NCBI GenBank assembly: GCA_036821645.1
Contig: DAISJD010000004.1
Span: 11,403 to 75,402 of the forward strand
Source: DAISJD01 sp036821645
GTDB taxonomy: Bacteria > Pseudomonadota > Alphaproteobacteria > ATCC43930 > CGMCC-115725
Direction of reading: 5' to 3'
DNA length: 64,000 nt
This document shows positions 9,101 to 17,177 of this stretch, piece after piece. The notes beneath the pieces are model-generated. The model was not told the origin of the DNA. It searched no databases and worked only from the letters and a program-made list of their open reading frames with translations. The first letter of the stretch is position 1; the number at the start of each line of letters is the position of its first letter. Position numbers and translations under genes: made by a program.

Positions 9101-10296
9101 GTCATCGCGTTCCATATGGTGCCAAACTGATTGCGGATGATGGGGCGATGGTCTCCAAGGGCCAAAAATTGGCCGAGTGGGATCCGTACACGATCCCGAT
9201 CATCTCTGAACGGGACGGGTTCGCGCAGTATGTCGACCTCATCGAGGGTACATCGGTGCGTGAGGTCGTCGATGAAGCGACGGGTATTGCTTCAAAGGTC
9301 GTTATCGACTGGAAACAACAAGCGCGCGGCAATGATTTGAAACCTCGCATTACCTTGCGTGATGAGCAGGCGAATATCCTGCTTCTGGGTAATGGCTTGG
9401 AAGCGCGTTATTTTATGTCCGTCGACGCGATTCTCTCTGTCGAAAATGGCGCTATGGTGCGTGCCGGCGACGTGCTGGCGCGTATTCCGCGCGAATCTTC
9501 AAAAACACGCGACATTACGGGTGGTTTGCCACGCGTTGCCGAGTTGTTCGAAGCGCGTAAGCCGAAGGATTTCGCGATCATCAGCGAGATTGATGGGCGG
9601 GTCGAGTTTGGTAAAGACTATAAGACGAAGCGCCGCATTCTCGTCGTACCGACGGAGGAAGGGGCGCAACCCGTTGAATATCTCATCCCGAAGGGAAAGC
9701 ATATTTCCGTTCAGGAAGGTGATTATGTCGTCAAGGGCGATCTCTTGATGGATGGGAATCCAGTTCCCCATGATATTTTGAGCGTCATGGGTGTTGAGGC
9801 ACTGGCAACTTACCTGGTAAACGAAATTCAGGAAGTTTACCGTCTGCAAGGGGTTAAGATTAACGATAAGCATATTGAAGTCATTGCGCGTCAAATGCTT
9901 CAGAAGATTGAGATTGATGAGCCCGGCGATACGACATTCCTGGTCGGTGAGCAGGTTGATCGTAGTGACTATGATGTTGAAAATAGTAAGGTTGAAGCAC
10001 AAGGCCTGCGCAGTTCGAAGGGGCGTCCGGTTTTACAAGGGATTACCAAAGCGAGCTTGCAGACCAAGTCCTTCATTTCAGCCGCATCATTCCAGGAAAC
10101 AACCAGAGTGCTCACCGAAGCCGCCGTCTCCGGCCGGGTCGATGGCTTGGTTGGTCTCAAGGAAAATGTGATTGTCGGCCGTCTCATCCCAGCCGGTACG
10201 GGCAGTGTGATGGCACGGTGGCGTGAACTTGCGGCCGAGCGCGATCGTGAATTGTCTGATCAAAACGAAGACAATGTGGCGATTGCGTCAGAGTAA
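6154..10296 (+). CDS. rpoC: DNA-directed RNA polymerase subunit beta'
   Basis: Catalytic RNA polymerase subunit. The first zinc site is visible as C70, C72, C85 and C88, and the catalytic NADFDGD motif that holds the active-site Mg is at 459-465. A second Cys cluster (CETRIGVCALC) and the trigger-loop/bridge-helix regions (GARGSAAQIKQLAGMRGLM) are intact. ATG 6154 is preferred over an in-frame GTG 30 bases upstream because AGGAG lies about 9 bases before it and the protein then begins MNELMNIFGQ, as in related bacteria. Length 1380 residues, normal for alphaproteobacteria. Confidence 0.99.
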   Translation: MNELMNIFGQVSGPQSFDQIRISIASPERIRSWSFGEIKKPETINYRTFKPERDGLFCARIFGPIKDYECLCGKYKRMKYRGIICEKCGVEVTLSKVRRDRMGHIELASPVAHIWFLKSLPSRIGLLLDMTLKDLERVLYFENYVVTEPHMTPLKLHQLLTEEEYIRAQDEYGEESFAAKIGAEAMKEMLSQINLEEEVEQLRVELRETSSEARRKKLVKRLKLVEAFIESNSRPEWMILDVVPVIPPELRPLVPLDGGRFATSDLNDLYRRVINRNNRLKRLIELRAPDIIVRNEKRMLQEAVDALFDNGRRGRVITGANKRPLKSLSDMLKGKQGRFRQNLLGKRVDYSGRSVIVVGPELKLHQCGLPKKMALELFKPFIYSKLELYGLASTIKAAKRMVEKERPEVWDILEEVIREHPVLLNRAPTLHRLGIQAFEPTLIEGKAIQLHPLVCTAFNADFDGDQMAVHVPLSLEAQLEARVLMMSTNNILSPANGKPIIVPSQDIVLGLYYITLMRPNEKGEGMVFRDMAEVQQALDFKQVSLHAKVRARVPVVRDGKRSIQIVETTPGRVLMTDILPNSNKLGFDLVNKLLTKKEITNVIDMVYRHCGQKETVIFCDRLMALGFYHAFKAGISFGKDDLIIPPAKVDLVNGAQDKVKEYEQQYLDGLITQGEKYNKVVDVWSNCTEKVAEEMMKVIKQNVPGKPINSVWMMSDSGARGSAAQIKQLAGMRGLMAKPSGEIIETPIISNFKEGLTVLEYFNSTHGARKGLADTALKTANSGYLTRRLVDVAQDAIIIEHDCGTTKGLLMQAVVEGGEVIAPLADLILGRVAAIDIRDPLTGTVLVKAGELIVEETVDRIDRAGIDSVTIRSALTCETRIGVCALCYGRDLARGTLVNIGEAVGVIAAQSIGEPGTQLTMRTFHIGGAVQRGAEVSSVEAAFDAKVRIKNRNVVVNTSGIPVVMGRNCEVTLLDEAGREKARHRVPYGAKLIADDGAMVSKGQKLAEWDPYTIPIISERDGFAQYVDLIEGTSVREVVDEATGIASKVVIDWKQQARGNDLKPRITLRDEQANILLLGNGLEARYFMSVDAILSVENGAMVRAGDVLARIPRESSKTRDITGGLPRVAELFEARKPKDFAIISEIDGRVEFGKDYKTKRRILVVPTEEGAQPVEYLIPKGKHISVQEGDYVVKGDLLMDGNPVPHDILSVMGVEALATYLVNEIQEVYRLQGVKINDKHIEVIARQMLQKIEIDEPGDTTFLVGEQVDRSDYDVENSKVEAQGLRSSKGRPVLQGITKASLQTKSFISAASFQETTRVLTEAAVSGRVDGLVGLKENVIVGRLIPAGTGSVMARWRELAAERDRELSDQNEDNVAIASE

Positions 10297-10651
10297 AGGC
10301 GGATAAAGCGGGTATTGGTGGATCGAATCGACCAATACCTGCATATCTATGGAGTCGTCACTGAATCTGTCAAAACACTATCAAGCGATGACAGTTCAGC
10401 GAAGATTGCATGATAGCCTATTGTAATATGCTTGACCTTAGGGTGTGGGCGAGATAAGTTGCGCGGGTTTTCCGAGCTGGCTGTAGGCGCGCCATCCTAA
10501 ACGCGGCTTTTTGTTGAGATGTTCATGGCGCTCACCAGATGATGAGATTTGGTGTTCTTCGACCGTGAGTTTTCGTGTGTTTGGGCGCGGCCCCGAAAAT
10601 TCGGGCAGCGACGCCCGGCTTTATACGCTTTATGACGAGGTTCTTACTGGA
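10297..10651 (+). promoter_or_regulatory. rpoC-rpsL intergenic region with stem-loop and candidate str promoter
   Basis: A perfect 9-bp stem (GGTATTGGT 10311-10319 with ACCAATACC 10331-10339) follows rpoC directly but has no T tract. Further on, TTGACC (10432-10437), a 17-base spacer and TAAGTT (10455-10460) form a plausible sigma-70 type promoter for the str operon. No gene is supported; an in-frame extension upstream of rpsL is read as non-coding. Confidence 0.35.
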
Positions 10652-11023
10652 ATGCCGACCATCAACCAATTGATCAGGAAGCCCCGGGCGCCTCAAGTGG
10701 CGCGCAATAAGGTGCCAGCCCTTGAGGCTTGCCCGCAAAAACGCGGCGTTTGTACCCGTGTCTACACGACGACACCGAAGAAGCCAAACTCCGCTCTGCG
10801 TAAGGTTGCGCGTGTTCGTCTGACCAATGGGTTTGAAGTCACCAGCTATATTCCCGGTGAAGGGCATAATTTGCAGGAACATTCCGTCGTGTTGATCCGG
10901 GGTGGTCGTGTGAAGGATTTGCCCGGTGTGCGGTATCACATCATCCGCGGTACTTTGGATACGCAAGGCGTCAAAGATCGGCGTCAGCGTCGTTCGAAGT
11001 ATGGTGCAAAGCGGCCTAAGTAA
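10652..11023 (+). CDS. rpsL: 30S ribosomal protein S12 (uS12)
   Basis: Decoding-centre protein. The 123-residue sequence begins MPTINQLIRKPR and carries the conserved TTTPKKPNSALRKVARVRL and PGVRYHIIRGTLD segments. The lysines equivalent to E. coli K42 (in TPKKPNS) and K87 (in GGRVKDLPGV) are both present, the streptomycin-sensitive state. ATG 10652 is chosen over upstream in-frame starts because all known S12 proteins begin at this motif. First gene of the str operon. Confidence 0.98.
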   Translation: MPTINQLIRKPRAPQVARNKVPALEACPQKRGVCTRVYTTTPKKPNSALRKVARVRLTNGFEVTSYIPGEGHNLQEHSVVLIRGGRVKDLPGVRYHIIRGTLDTQGVKDRRQRRSKYGAKRPK

Positions 11024-11053
11024 GCCTCAGTTTGAGAAGAAGGGAATTCGAGC

Positions 11054-11524
11054 ATGTCGCGTCGTCGCGCTGCGGTTAAGCGGGAAGTTTTGCCGGATGC
11101 AAAATTCGGTGATATTATTTTAACGAAGTTCATCAACTGCTTGATGTACGAAGGCAAAAAGTCGGTCGCGGAGCGTATCGTCTATAACGCCTTCGACAGA
11201 ATTAGCAAGCGGACTGGTCAAGATGCGTTGCGCGTATTTCATGATGCGCTGCAAAATGTTCGTCCTGTTATTGAAGTCCGTTCTCGTCGTGTCGGCGGTG
11301 CCACGTATCAGGTGCCGGTCGAAGTGCGCTCTGATCGTAGTCAGGCTTTGGCGATTCGCTGGTTGATCGGATCTTCACGCGCGCGCAGTGAGAACAGCAT
11401 GGAGGAACGTCTTTCTGGTGAGCTTCTCGATGCGTCATCCAACCGGGGTGCTGCCGTGAAGAAACGGGAAGACACGCATCGTATGGCGGATGCAAACAAG
11501 GCATTCTCACACTATCGTTGGTAA
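11054..11524 (+). CDS. rpsG: 30S ribosomal protein S7 (uS7)
   Basis: Primary 16S rRNA 3'-domain binder that nucleates 30S head assembly. The 156-residue product has the full S7 fold signature (MSRRRAAVKREVLPD, KFINCLMYEGKKSVAE, PVEVRSDRSQALAIRWLI). An AAGGGAATTCGAGC stretch precedes the ATG. It is followed by the degenerate EF-G-like gene rather than a normal fusA. Confidence 0.98.
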   Translation: MSRRRAAVKREVLPDAKFGDIILTKFINCLMYEGKKSVAERIVYNAFDRISKRTGQDALRVFHDALQNVRPVIEVRSRRVGGATYQVPVEVRSDRSQALAIRWLIGSSRARSENSMEERLSGELLDASSNRGAAVKKREDTHRMADANKAFSHYRW

Positions 11525-11550
11525 TGTGATCTGAGAGGGGTTTGGTACTC

Positions 11551-12705
11551 GTGCAGTCGCAGGCTTACGTTCGGAATATTGGAATTTTGGCCAGCCTTGA
11601 TGCTGGGCGGACGACCACGTCTGAACGTATTCTCTCTGTCACGAGTCAAAACCCCATAGCCTCAGGATCGTTGGCTCTTGATTTGGCGCGCCCTATTACC
11701 CAAACGTCGGCCGCAACGAGCTGTCATTGGGGAAAGTATCGGATCAATCTTGTCGAACTGCTGCCGATCGGTCGTAACCACGACGATCGCGTTTTGGCGG
11801 TACTCGACGGTGTCGTTCTTGTTCTTGATGCGGAAACGGGCGTTACGACGGAAATTATCGAGGCGCTGAGACATCTCAACACCCTGAAGATTGCGACAGC
11901 TATTTTTGTCAATAAACTTGATCGTGTCGATGCATCTCTCGAAGCGATAGGCGTGGCTCTTGAGACGGCGTCCGTAGGCAAGCCGCTTTTGCTGCAGGTT
12001 CCGGTTGGTGGTGGCACAGGCTTAAACGGCCTCGTTGATCTGATCACCTTGCGGTTTGTATCTTGGCAAAAGGGCAGTTTTGACAGTTCGGGTCAGGTTG
12101 GTCCAGTGCCGGAACCCTTATCGATGGTAGCCCGTCGGTCACGGCAGGCGCTGTGTATGGCCGTGGGCGCATCGGTGGATGGTGATGCTTACGCACTTCG
12201 GCAAGCAGTTTCCGAATCTGTTGTCACGGATGGGGCTATCCCCGTGCTCGCCGGGTCTGCATTTCGTAATCGTGGGATTGAGGGGCTTCTCGACGCAATC
12301 GTTGATTATTTTCCGGCCCCTGGTACGGCTCGGTTTAATATAGTCAAGGTTGAAGGTGCCAATGACACTTCATTATCAACCGTAGATGAACCCTTTGTCG
12401 GCTTTGTGTTTGATGCGGTCGACGATCTAGGGGGTGGACGGTATACATTCGTTCGGATTTATTCTGGCGTTTTGCAAAGGGGTGGTTTTTTGTTGAACCC
12501 CATCTCAGCTACGCAAGAACGGATTGATCGGATGGTGCGGTTACTCGCAAACAAGACTGAAGAGATCGACCGGGCGGAAGCTGGTGATATCATCGCTCTT
12601 GCAGGACTTAAAAACACAGAAGCGGGCGATACATTGTGTGATCCGACCGCTCCTGTCATCTTGAAGCGGCTGTCGGCTGATAAAGCCCATCCCAAAAATG
12701 TTTGA
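11551..12705 (+). CDS. Truncated, degenerate EF-G-like protein in the fusA position
   Basis: The 384-residue product aligns by eye to the first half of elongation factor G (about 690 residues). RNIGILASLDAGRTTTSERI matches the G1 region but the P-loop Lys is Arg (DAGRTT for DAGKTT). The switch I motif RGITITSAATTC reads RPITQTSAATSC, and the G3 motif DTPGH is lost (ELLPIG). G4 NKLD and the GSAF segment are kept, and domain II is recognisable (EPFVGFVFDAVDD... to TLCDPTAPVIL). Domains III-V are absent. GTG 11551 is favoured (GAGAGGGG 10 bases upstream) over a TTG at 11542. Its stop lies 15 bases before tuf, so no missing half remains. It cannot act as a normal translocase; a functional fusA should exist elsewhere. 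Role unknown. Confidence 0.85.
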   Translation: MQSQAYVRNIGILASLDAGRTTTSERILSVTSQNPIASGSLALDLARPITQTSAATSCHWGKYRINLVELLPIGRNHDDRVLAVLDGVVLVLDAETGVTTEIIEALRHLNTLKIATAIFVNKLDRVDASLEAIGVALETASVGKPLLLQVPVGGGTGLNGLVDLITLRFVSWQKGSFDSSGQVGPVPEPLSMVARRSRQALCMAVGASVDGDAYALRQAVSESVVTDGAIPVLAGSAFRNRGIEGLLDAIVDYFPAPGTARFNIVKVEGANDTSLSTVDEPFVGFVFDAVDDLGGGRYTFVRIYSGVLQRGGFLLNPISATQERIDRMVRLLANKTEEIDRAEAGDIIALAGLKNTEAGDTLCDPTAPVILKRLSADKAHPKNV

Positions 12706-12720
12706 TTGGAGATAATTGCC

Positions 12721-13911
12721 ATGGCGAAGGCGAAATTTGAGCGGAACAAGCCGCATTGCAACATTGGGACGATCGGTCACGTTGACCATGGCAAGACGTC
12801 GTTGACGGCAGCGATTACGAAGGTTCTTGCTGAGACGGGTGGTGCGACGTTCACGGCGTACGATCAGATCGACAAGGCGCCGGAAGAGCGTGCGCGCGGG
12901 ATTACGATTTCGACGGCGCACGTTGAGTACGAGACGTCGAACCGCCACTATGCGCACGTTGATTGTCCTGGTCATGCCGACTATGTGAAGAACATGATCA
13001 CGGGTGCGGCGCAGATGGACGGGGCGATTTTGGTCGTTTCAGCGGCTGATGGCCCGATGCCGCAAACGCGGGAACATATTTTGTTGGCGCGGCAGGTTGG
13101 CGTTCCGTCGCTTGTGGTGTTCATGAACAAGGTCGATATGGTTGACGACCCTGATCTTCTTGAGCTTGTCGAGCTTGAAGTTCGGGAGCTTTTGTCGAGC
13201 TACAATTTCCCGGGCGACGATATTCCGATCGTGAAGGGATCGGCGTTGATGGCGCTTGAAGGCAAGAGCCCCGAGATTGGGCATGATGCGATCCTCCAGT
13301 TGATGGCGGCGGTTGATGCGTATATTCCGCAGCCGGAACGTCCGAAGGATCGTGCATTCTTGATGCCGATCGAAGACGTGTTTTCGATTTCCGGTCGCGG
13401 CACGGTTGTGACCGGGCGTGTTGAGCGTGGGATCGTGAAGGTTGGCGAAGAAGTTGAGATTGTTGGCCTGAAGGCGACGGTCAAGACGACGGTGACCGGC
13501 GTTGAAATGTTCCGCAAGCTTTTGGATCAGGGCGAAGCTGGCGACAATATCGGTGCGTTGTTGCGCGGTACGAAGCGTGAAGACGTTGAACGGGGCCAGG
13601 TTTTGTCGGCGCCTGGTACGATCAAGCCGCATACGAAGTTCAAGGCGGAAGCCTATATTTTGACGAAGGAAGAAGGCGGTCGTCATACGCCGTTTTTCAC
13701 GAATTATCGTCCGCAATTCTATTTCCGCACGACGGACGTCACCGGGATGGTGAGCCTTCCTGAAGGTGTTGAAATGGTGATGCCGGGCGACAATGTGGCG
13801 ATGGATGTCGAGTTGATTGCGCCGATCGCGATGGATGAAGGCTTGCGCTTCGCCATCCGTGAAGGCGGCCGCACCGTCGGTGCCGGTGTCGTCTCGAAAA
13901 TTATTGAATAA
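12721..13911 (+). CDS. tuf: Elongation factor Tu
   Basis: GTPase that delivers aminoacyl-tRNA to the ribosome. The 396-residue protein has all GTP-binding motifs intact: GHVDHGKT near residue 19, DCPGH, NKVD and the SAL loop (KGSALMALEG). Domain II/III features including GRGTVVTGRVERG and FFTNYRPQFYFRTTDVTG are complete. ATG 12721 with GGAGA upstream is used rather than a TTG 15 bases earlier. Codon choice is unusually uniform (many GCG, GTT and CTT codons), as expected for a highly expressed gene. Confidence 0.99.
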   Translation: MAKAKFERNKPHCNIGTIGHVDHGKTSLTAAITKVLAETGGATFTAYDQIDKAPEERARGITISTAHVEYETSNRHYAHVDCPGHADYVKNMITGAAQMDGAILVVSAADGPMPQTREHILLARQVGVPSLVVFMNKVDMVDDPDLLELVELEVRELLSSYNFPGDDIPIVKGSALMALEGKSPEIGHDAILQLMAAVDAYIPQPERPKDRAFLMPIEDVFSISGRGTVVTGRVERGIVKVGEEVEIVGLKATVKTTVTGVEMFRKLLDQGEAGDNIGALLRGTKREDVERGQVLSAPGTIKPHTKFKAEAYILTKEEGGRHTPFFTNYRPQFYFRTTDVTGMVSLPEGVEMVMPGDNVAMDVELIAPIAMDEGLRFAIREGGRTVGAGVVSKIIE

Positions 13912-14071
13912 GAAGACTGGAAATAGGCGTGTAGCGCCTAAAAAAAGCAAAAAGGGTCCCGATTGCACCTATATTTGTGCGAACAAATTTAAACGCAATC
14001 AAAAGGATCGGGATGGGGGCATAATCGTAAGATCATGACCCCCCTCTCCCACGCAGTAAACGGAAGATGTT
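13912..14071 (+). promoter_or_regulatory. Structured leader of the S10 operon
   Basis: The 160-base gap between tuf and rpsJ is rich in inverted repeats. ATTTGT/ACAAAT (13973-13978 and 13983-13988) are nested inside GATTGC (13961-13966)/GCAATC (13995-14000), with GGGGG and CCCCC runs further down that could also pair. Its position matches the E. coli S10 leader, where L4 represses its own operon; L4 control here is inference. Confidence 0.35.
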
Positions 14072-14380
14072 ATGGACAGTCAAAGCATACGTATCCGCTT
14101 GCGTGCCTATGACCATCGCGTGCTCGATCAGTCGACCAGCGAAATCGTCAATACGGCAAAGCGGACAGGGGCACGGGTTCGCGGACCGATACCCTTGCCA
14201 ACAAAGATCGAGAAATTCACGGTAAACCGTTCTCCGCATATTGATAAGAAGTCGCGCGAACAGTTTGAAATTCGGACGCATAAGCGCGTTCTGGATATCG
14301 TTGACCCGACACCGCAAACGGTTGATGCGCTCATGAAGCTTGACCTCGCCGCAGGTGTTGATGTGGAGATCAAGATCTGA
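14072..14380 (+). CDS. rpsJ: 30S ribosomal protein S10 (uS10)
   Basis: Ribosomal head protein, also NusE in antitermination complexes. The 102-residue sequence has the conserved IRIRLRAYDHRVLDQS start and the GPIPLPTKIEKFTVNRSPHIDKKSREQFE loop region. It opens the S10 operon and ends 2 bases before rplC. Confidence 0.98.
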   Translation: MDSQSIRIRLRAYDHRVLDQSTSEIVNTAKRTGARVRGPIPLPTKIEKFTVNRSPHIDKKSREQFEIRTHKRVLDIVDPTPQTVDALMKLDLAAGVDVEIKI

Positions 14381-14382
14381 TC

Positions 14383-15096
14383 ATGCGGACCGGTCTTATC
14401 GCCCAAAAATTGGGCATGACACGAATTTTCACCGAGGATGGAAACCATGTTCCGGTTACCGTCTTGAAGGTTGAATCATGTCAGGTCGTTGCAGTGCGTC
14501 GCCTTGAGACGGATGGCTATACAGCTGTTCAACTCGGTGTCGGTTCTGTTAAGGCAAAAAATGTTTCTAAAGCCGAGCGGGAACGCTTTGCAAAGGCAAA
14601 AGTTGAGCCGAAGCGCAAGCTGGTCGAGTTTCGCGTCAGCGAAGACGCTTTGTTGGATGTCGGTGTGGAATTGTCTGTCGAGCATTTTCTGCCTGGGCAA
14701 TTCGTCGATGTCACAGGAACGACCATCGGTAAAGGTTTTGCCGGCGTTATGAAACGGCATAATTTTGGCGGGTTGCGCGCAACCCACGGTGTTTCCGTTT
14801 CGCATCGTAGCCATGGTTCAACCGGCCAACGTCAAGATCCTGGCAAAGTCTTCAAGAACAAGAAGATGGCTGGCCATATGGGCGTTGAGCGCGTTACGAC
14901 CCAGAACTTGAAGATCGTAAGCACCGATGCGGAGCGTGGTTTGATCCTGATGCTCGGTGCTGTGCCCGGTCATGAGGGCGGTTACGTGATGATCAAGGAT
15001 GCGGTGAAGCGCAAGCCGCCGGAAAACCTCCCATTCCCGGCTGCGCTGCGCACGGCACCGGTCTCGGCTGAGACCGAGGCGACGAAGGGCGAGTGA
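14383..15096 (+). CDS. rplC: 50S ribosomal protein L3 (uL3)
   Basis: Early-assembly 23S rRNA binder whose loop reaches the peptidyl transferase centre. The 237-residue protein begins MRTGLIAQKLGMTRIF and contains the central extension HGSTGQRQDPGKVFKNKKMA with the Gln that is methylated by PrmB in many bacteria. A Glu/Thr-rich tail is typical of alphaproteobacteria. Its stop overlaps the start region of rplD. Confidence 0.98.
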   Translation: MRTGLIAQKLGMTRIFTEDGNHVPVTVLKVESCQVVAVRRLETDGYTAVQLGVGSVKAKNVSKAERERFAKAKVEPKRKLVEFRVSEDALLDVGVELSVEHFLPGQFVDVTGTTIGKGFAGVMKRHNFGGLRATHGVSVSHRSHGSTGQRQDPGKVFKNKKMAGHMGVERVTTQNLKIVSTDAERGLILMLGAVPGHEGGYVMIKDAVKRKPPENLPFPAALRTAPVSAETEATKGE

Positions 15097-15098
15097 CA

Positions 15099-15719
15099 AT
15101 GAAGCTGTCCATTAAAAACCTGGACAACCAGGAAGTCGGCTCGATCGAGCTTGACGAGCAGGTCTTTGGACTGCCGGTCCGCAAGGATATCCTGGCGCGT
15201 ATGGTCAATTACCAACTCGCCAAGCGTCGTGCCGGTACTCACAAGACCAAATTAATCGGTGATATTGCTGGAACCACGAAAAAGCCGTGGAAGCAAAAGG
15301 GAACCGGACGTGCCCGTCAGGGCAGCTTGCGGTCGCCGCAGTTTCGCGGTGGCGCAGTCATCTTTGGGCCGCTCGTGCGCAGTCATGCGTTCGATCTGCA
15401 AAAGAAAGTACGCAAGCTCGCCTTGAAGACGGCTCTTTCCAGTAAACTGGCGCAAGGCAAACTCATCATTCTTGATCGTGCGACGATCGAAACGCCGAAG
15501 ACAAAAATCCTGGCGGAACGATTCGCTCAATTGGGTTGGAATAATGTGTTGTTGATCGATGGTCCCGCCGTCGATGAGGCTTTTGCCCGTGCAGCACGGA
15601 ATTTGCCGCTGGTCGATGTCCTGCCCCAGCAAGGGGCGAATGTTTACGACATTCTGCGTCGCGATACCCTGGTGTTGACCGAAGAAGCCGTAAAGCATCT
15701 GGAGGCTCGCCTGAAATGA
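15099..15719 (+). CDS. rplD: 50S ribosomal protein L4 (uL4)
   Basis: Binds 23S rRNA domain I, lines the exit tunnel and, in gammaproteobacteria, represses the S10 operon. The 206-residue product shows the tunnel loop KKPWKQKGTGRARQGSLRSP and the C-terminal DLVLTEEAVKHLE-type end. ATG 15099 is preferred to an in-frame GTG two codons upstream that overlaps the rplC stop. The last base of its stop codon overlaps the rplW ATG. Confidence 0.97.
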   Translation: MKLSIKNLDNQEVGSIELDEQVFGLPVRKDILARMVNYQLAKRRAGTHKTKLIGDIAGTTKKPWKQKGTGRARQGSLRSPQFRGGAVIFGPLVRSHAFDLQKKVRKLALKTALSSKLAQGKLIILDRATIETPKTKILAERFAQLGWNNVLLIDGPAVDEAFARAARNLPLVDVLPQQGANVYDILRRDTLVLTEEAVKHLEARLK

Positions 15720-16048
15720 GCAGATTTCGTGTGATCGAAAGTGCTGTCCCGGCTGTGCCGGAAGAGCGTATGTACCTCATCGTTCGCTCGCCGGTTATTA
15801 CCGAAAAGGCGACACTTGGCTCTGAACATAACCAAGTGACGTTTCGCGTGCCGCTTGATGCAACCAAGCGCGAAATTAAGGTCGCGATTGAGACCCTGTT
15901 CAAGGTTAAAGTGACGGCTGTCAACACCTTGCGCACTCTTGGCAAGACCAAGCGCTTCCGGGGCAAGCTCGGCAAGCGCAGCGATGAGAAAAAAGCGATG
16001 GTAACCCTCGCCGAGGGTTCCAAGATCGATGTGACGACGGGAATCTAA
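15716..16048 (+). CDS. rplW: 50S ribosomal protein L23 (uL23)
   Basis: Located at the tunnel exit, docking site for trigger factor and SRP. The 110-residue reading has the core YLIVRSPVITEKATL and a RFRGKLGKRSDEKKAMVTL basic loop. The start at 15716 overlaps rplD by four bases (ATGA), giving an N-terminal extension of about 18 residues; an alternative ATG at 15770 would yield the common ~92-residue form. Confidence 0.95.
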   Translation: MSRFRVIESAVPAVPEERMYLIVRSPVITEKATLGSEHNQVTFRVPLDATKREIKVAIETLFKVKVTAVNTLRTLGKTKRFRGKLGKRSDEKKAMVTLAEGSKIDVTTGI

Positions 16049-16052
16049 GGCC

Positions 16053-16880
16053 ATGGGGCTTAAGACTTACAAGCCGACGACACCGTCGCAGCGCCAACTG
16101 GTTATTGTTGATCGCCGGGAACTCTGGAAGGGTGATCCGGTTAAGCAACTGACGGAAGGTCTGCGCAGCCAGGGTGGTCGCAACAACACGGGGCGCATTA
16201 CGATGCGCCACCGGGGTGGTGGACATAAGCGCCGCTACCGTATCGTTGATTTCAAGCGTCGGAAATATGATGTTCCGGCTGTTGTTGAACGGTTGGAATA
16301 TGATCCGAACCGGACAGCGTTTTTGGCATTGATCCGTTATGAAGACGGTGAGCTTGCCTATATCCTGGCGCCTCAACGCCTTAATGTCGGCGACACAGTT
16401 ATTGCTGGCAACAAGGTCGACGTGAAGCCTGGGAACGCGATGCCAATGAAGAACATGCCTGTCGGCACCATTATCCATAATGTGGAAATGAAGGCTGGTA
16501 AGGGTGGTCAATTGGCACGATCCGCAGGGACCTATGCACAACTTGTTGGGCGCGATCAAGGTTACGCTCAATTGAAGCTTGCATCGGGTGAGTTGCGGAT
16601 GGTCCGGGGAGAATGCATGGCAACGATTGGTGCTGTGTCGAATCCCGATCAAAAAAATATCGTCATTGCCAAGGCTGGGCGCTCACGTTGGCTTGGTCGC
16701 AGACCAAGCGTTCGTGGTGTTGCCATGAACCCGATCGACCATCCGCATGGTGGTGGTGAAGGACGCACTTCAGGGGGGCGCCATCCGGTTACCCCATGGG
16801 GTAAGCCTACCAAAGGCAAGAAGACGCGGCATAACAAAGCGACCGACGGGCTTATTATCCGTCGCCGCAACGCGAAGTAA
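16053..16880 (+). CDS. rplB: 50S ribosomal protein L2 (uL2)
   Basis: Largest and one of the most conserved ribosomal proteins, needed for subunit association and peptidyl transfer. The 275-residue protein contains the RHRGGGHKRRYR segment and the C-terminal MNPIDHPHGGGEGRTSGGRHP loop with the catalytically implicated His. Complete and typical. Confidence 0.98.
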   Translation: MGLKTYKPTTPSQRQLVIVDRRELWKGDPVKQLTEGLRSQGGRNNTGRITMRHRGGGHKRRYRIVDFKRRKYDVPAVVERLEYDPNRTAFLALIRYEDGELAYILAPQRLNVGDTVIAGNKVDVKPGNAMPMKNMPVGTIIHNVEMKAGKGGQLARSAGTYAQLVGRDQGYAQLKLASGELRMVRGECMATIGAVSNPDQKNIVIAKAGRSRWLGRRPSVRGVAMNPIDHPHGGGEGRTSGGRHPVTPWGKPTKGKKTRHNKATDGLIIRRRNAK

Positions 16881-16892
16881 CGGAGACTCGCT

Positions 16893-17171
16893 GTGGCACG
16901 TTCCGTTTGGAAAGGGCCGTTTGTTGACGGCTACTTATTGAAGAAGGCAGAGAAAGCTCGGGCCTCTTCCCGCAACGAGATCATTAAAACTTGGTCGCGT
17001 CGCTCGACGATATTCCCGCAATTTATCGGGCTCACCTTTGGTGTGTATAATGGCCATAAATTCGTGCCCGTTATGGTCACGGAACATATGGTTGGTCACA
17101 AGCTCGGTGAATTCGCCCCAACCCGGACCTTTTATGGTCATGCGGCTGACAAAAAAGCGAAGAGGGGCTAA
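16893..17171 (+). CDS. rpsS: 30S ribosomal protein S19 (uS19)
   Basis: Head protein forming a complex with S13. The 92-residue sequence begins with GTG (ARSVWKGPFVDGYLL) after GGAG at 16882-16885 and includes the conserved GHKLGEFAPTRTF. Normal length. Confidence 0.98.
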   Translation: MARSVWKGPFVDGYLLKKAEKARASSRNEIIKTWSRRSTIFPQFIGLTFGVYNGHKFVPVMVTEHMVGHKLGEFAPTRTFYGHAADKKAKRG

Positions 17172-17177
17172 AAGACC

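Noticed and set aside
11551..12705. EF-G truncation due to a simple sequencing frameshift
   Set aside because: The gene ends 15 bases before tuf and no domain III-V coding sequence exists in any frame; several GTPase motifs are also changed.
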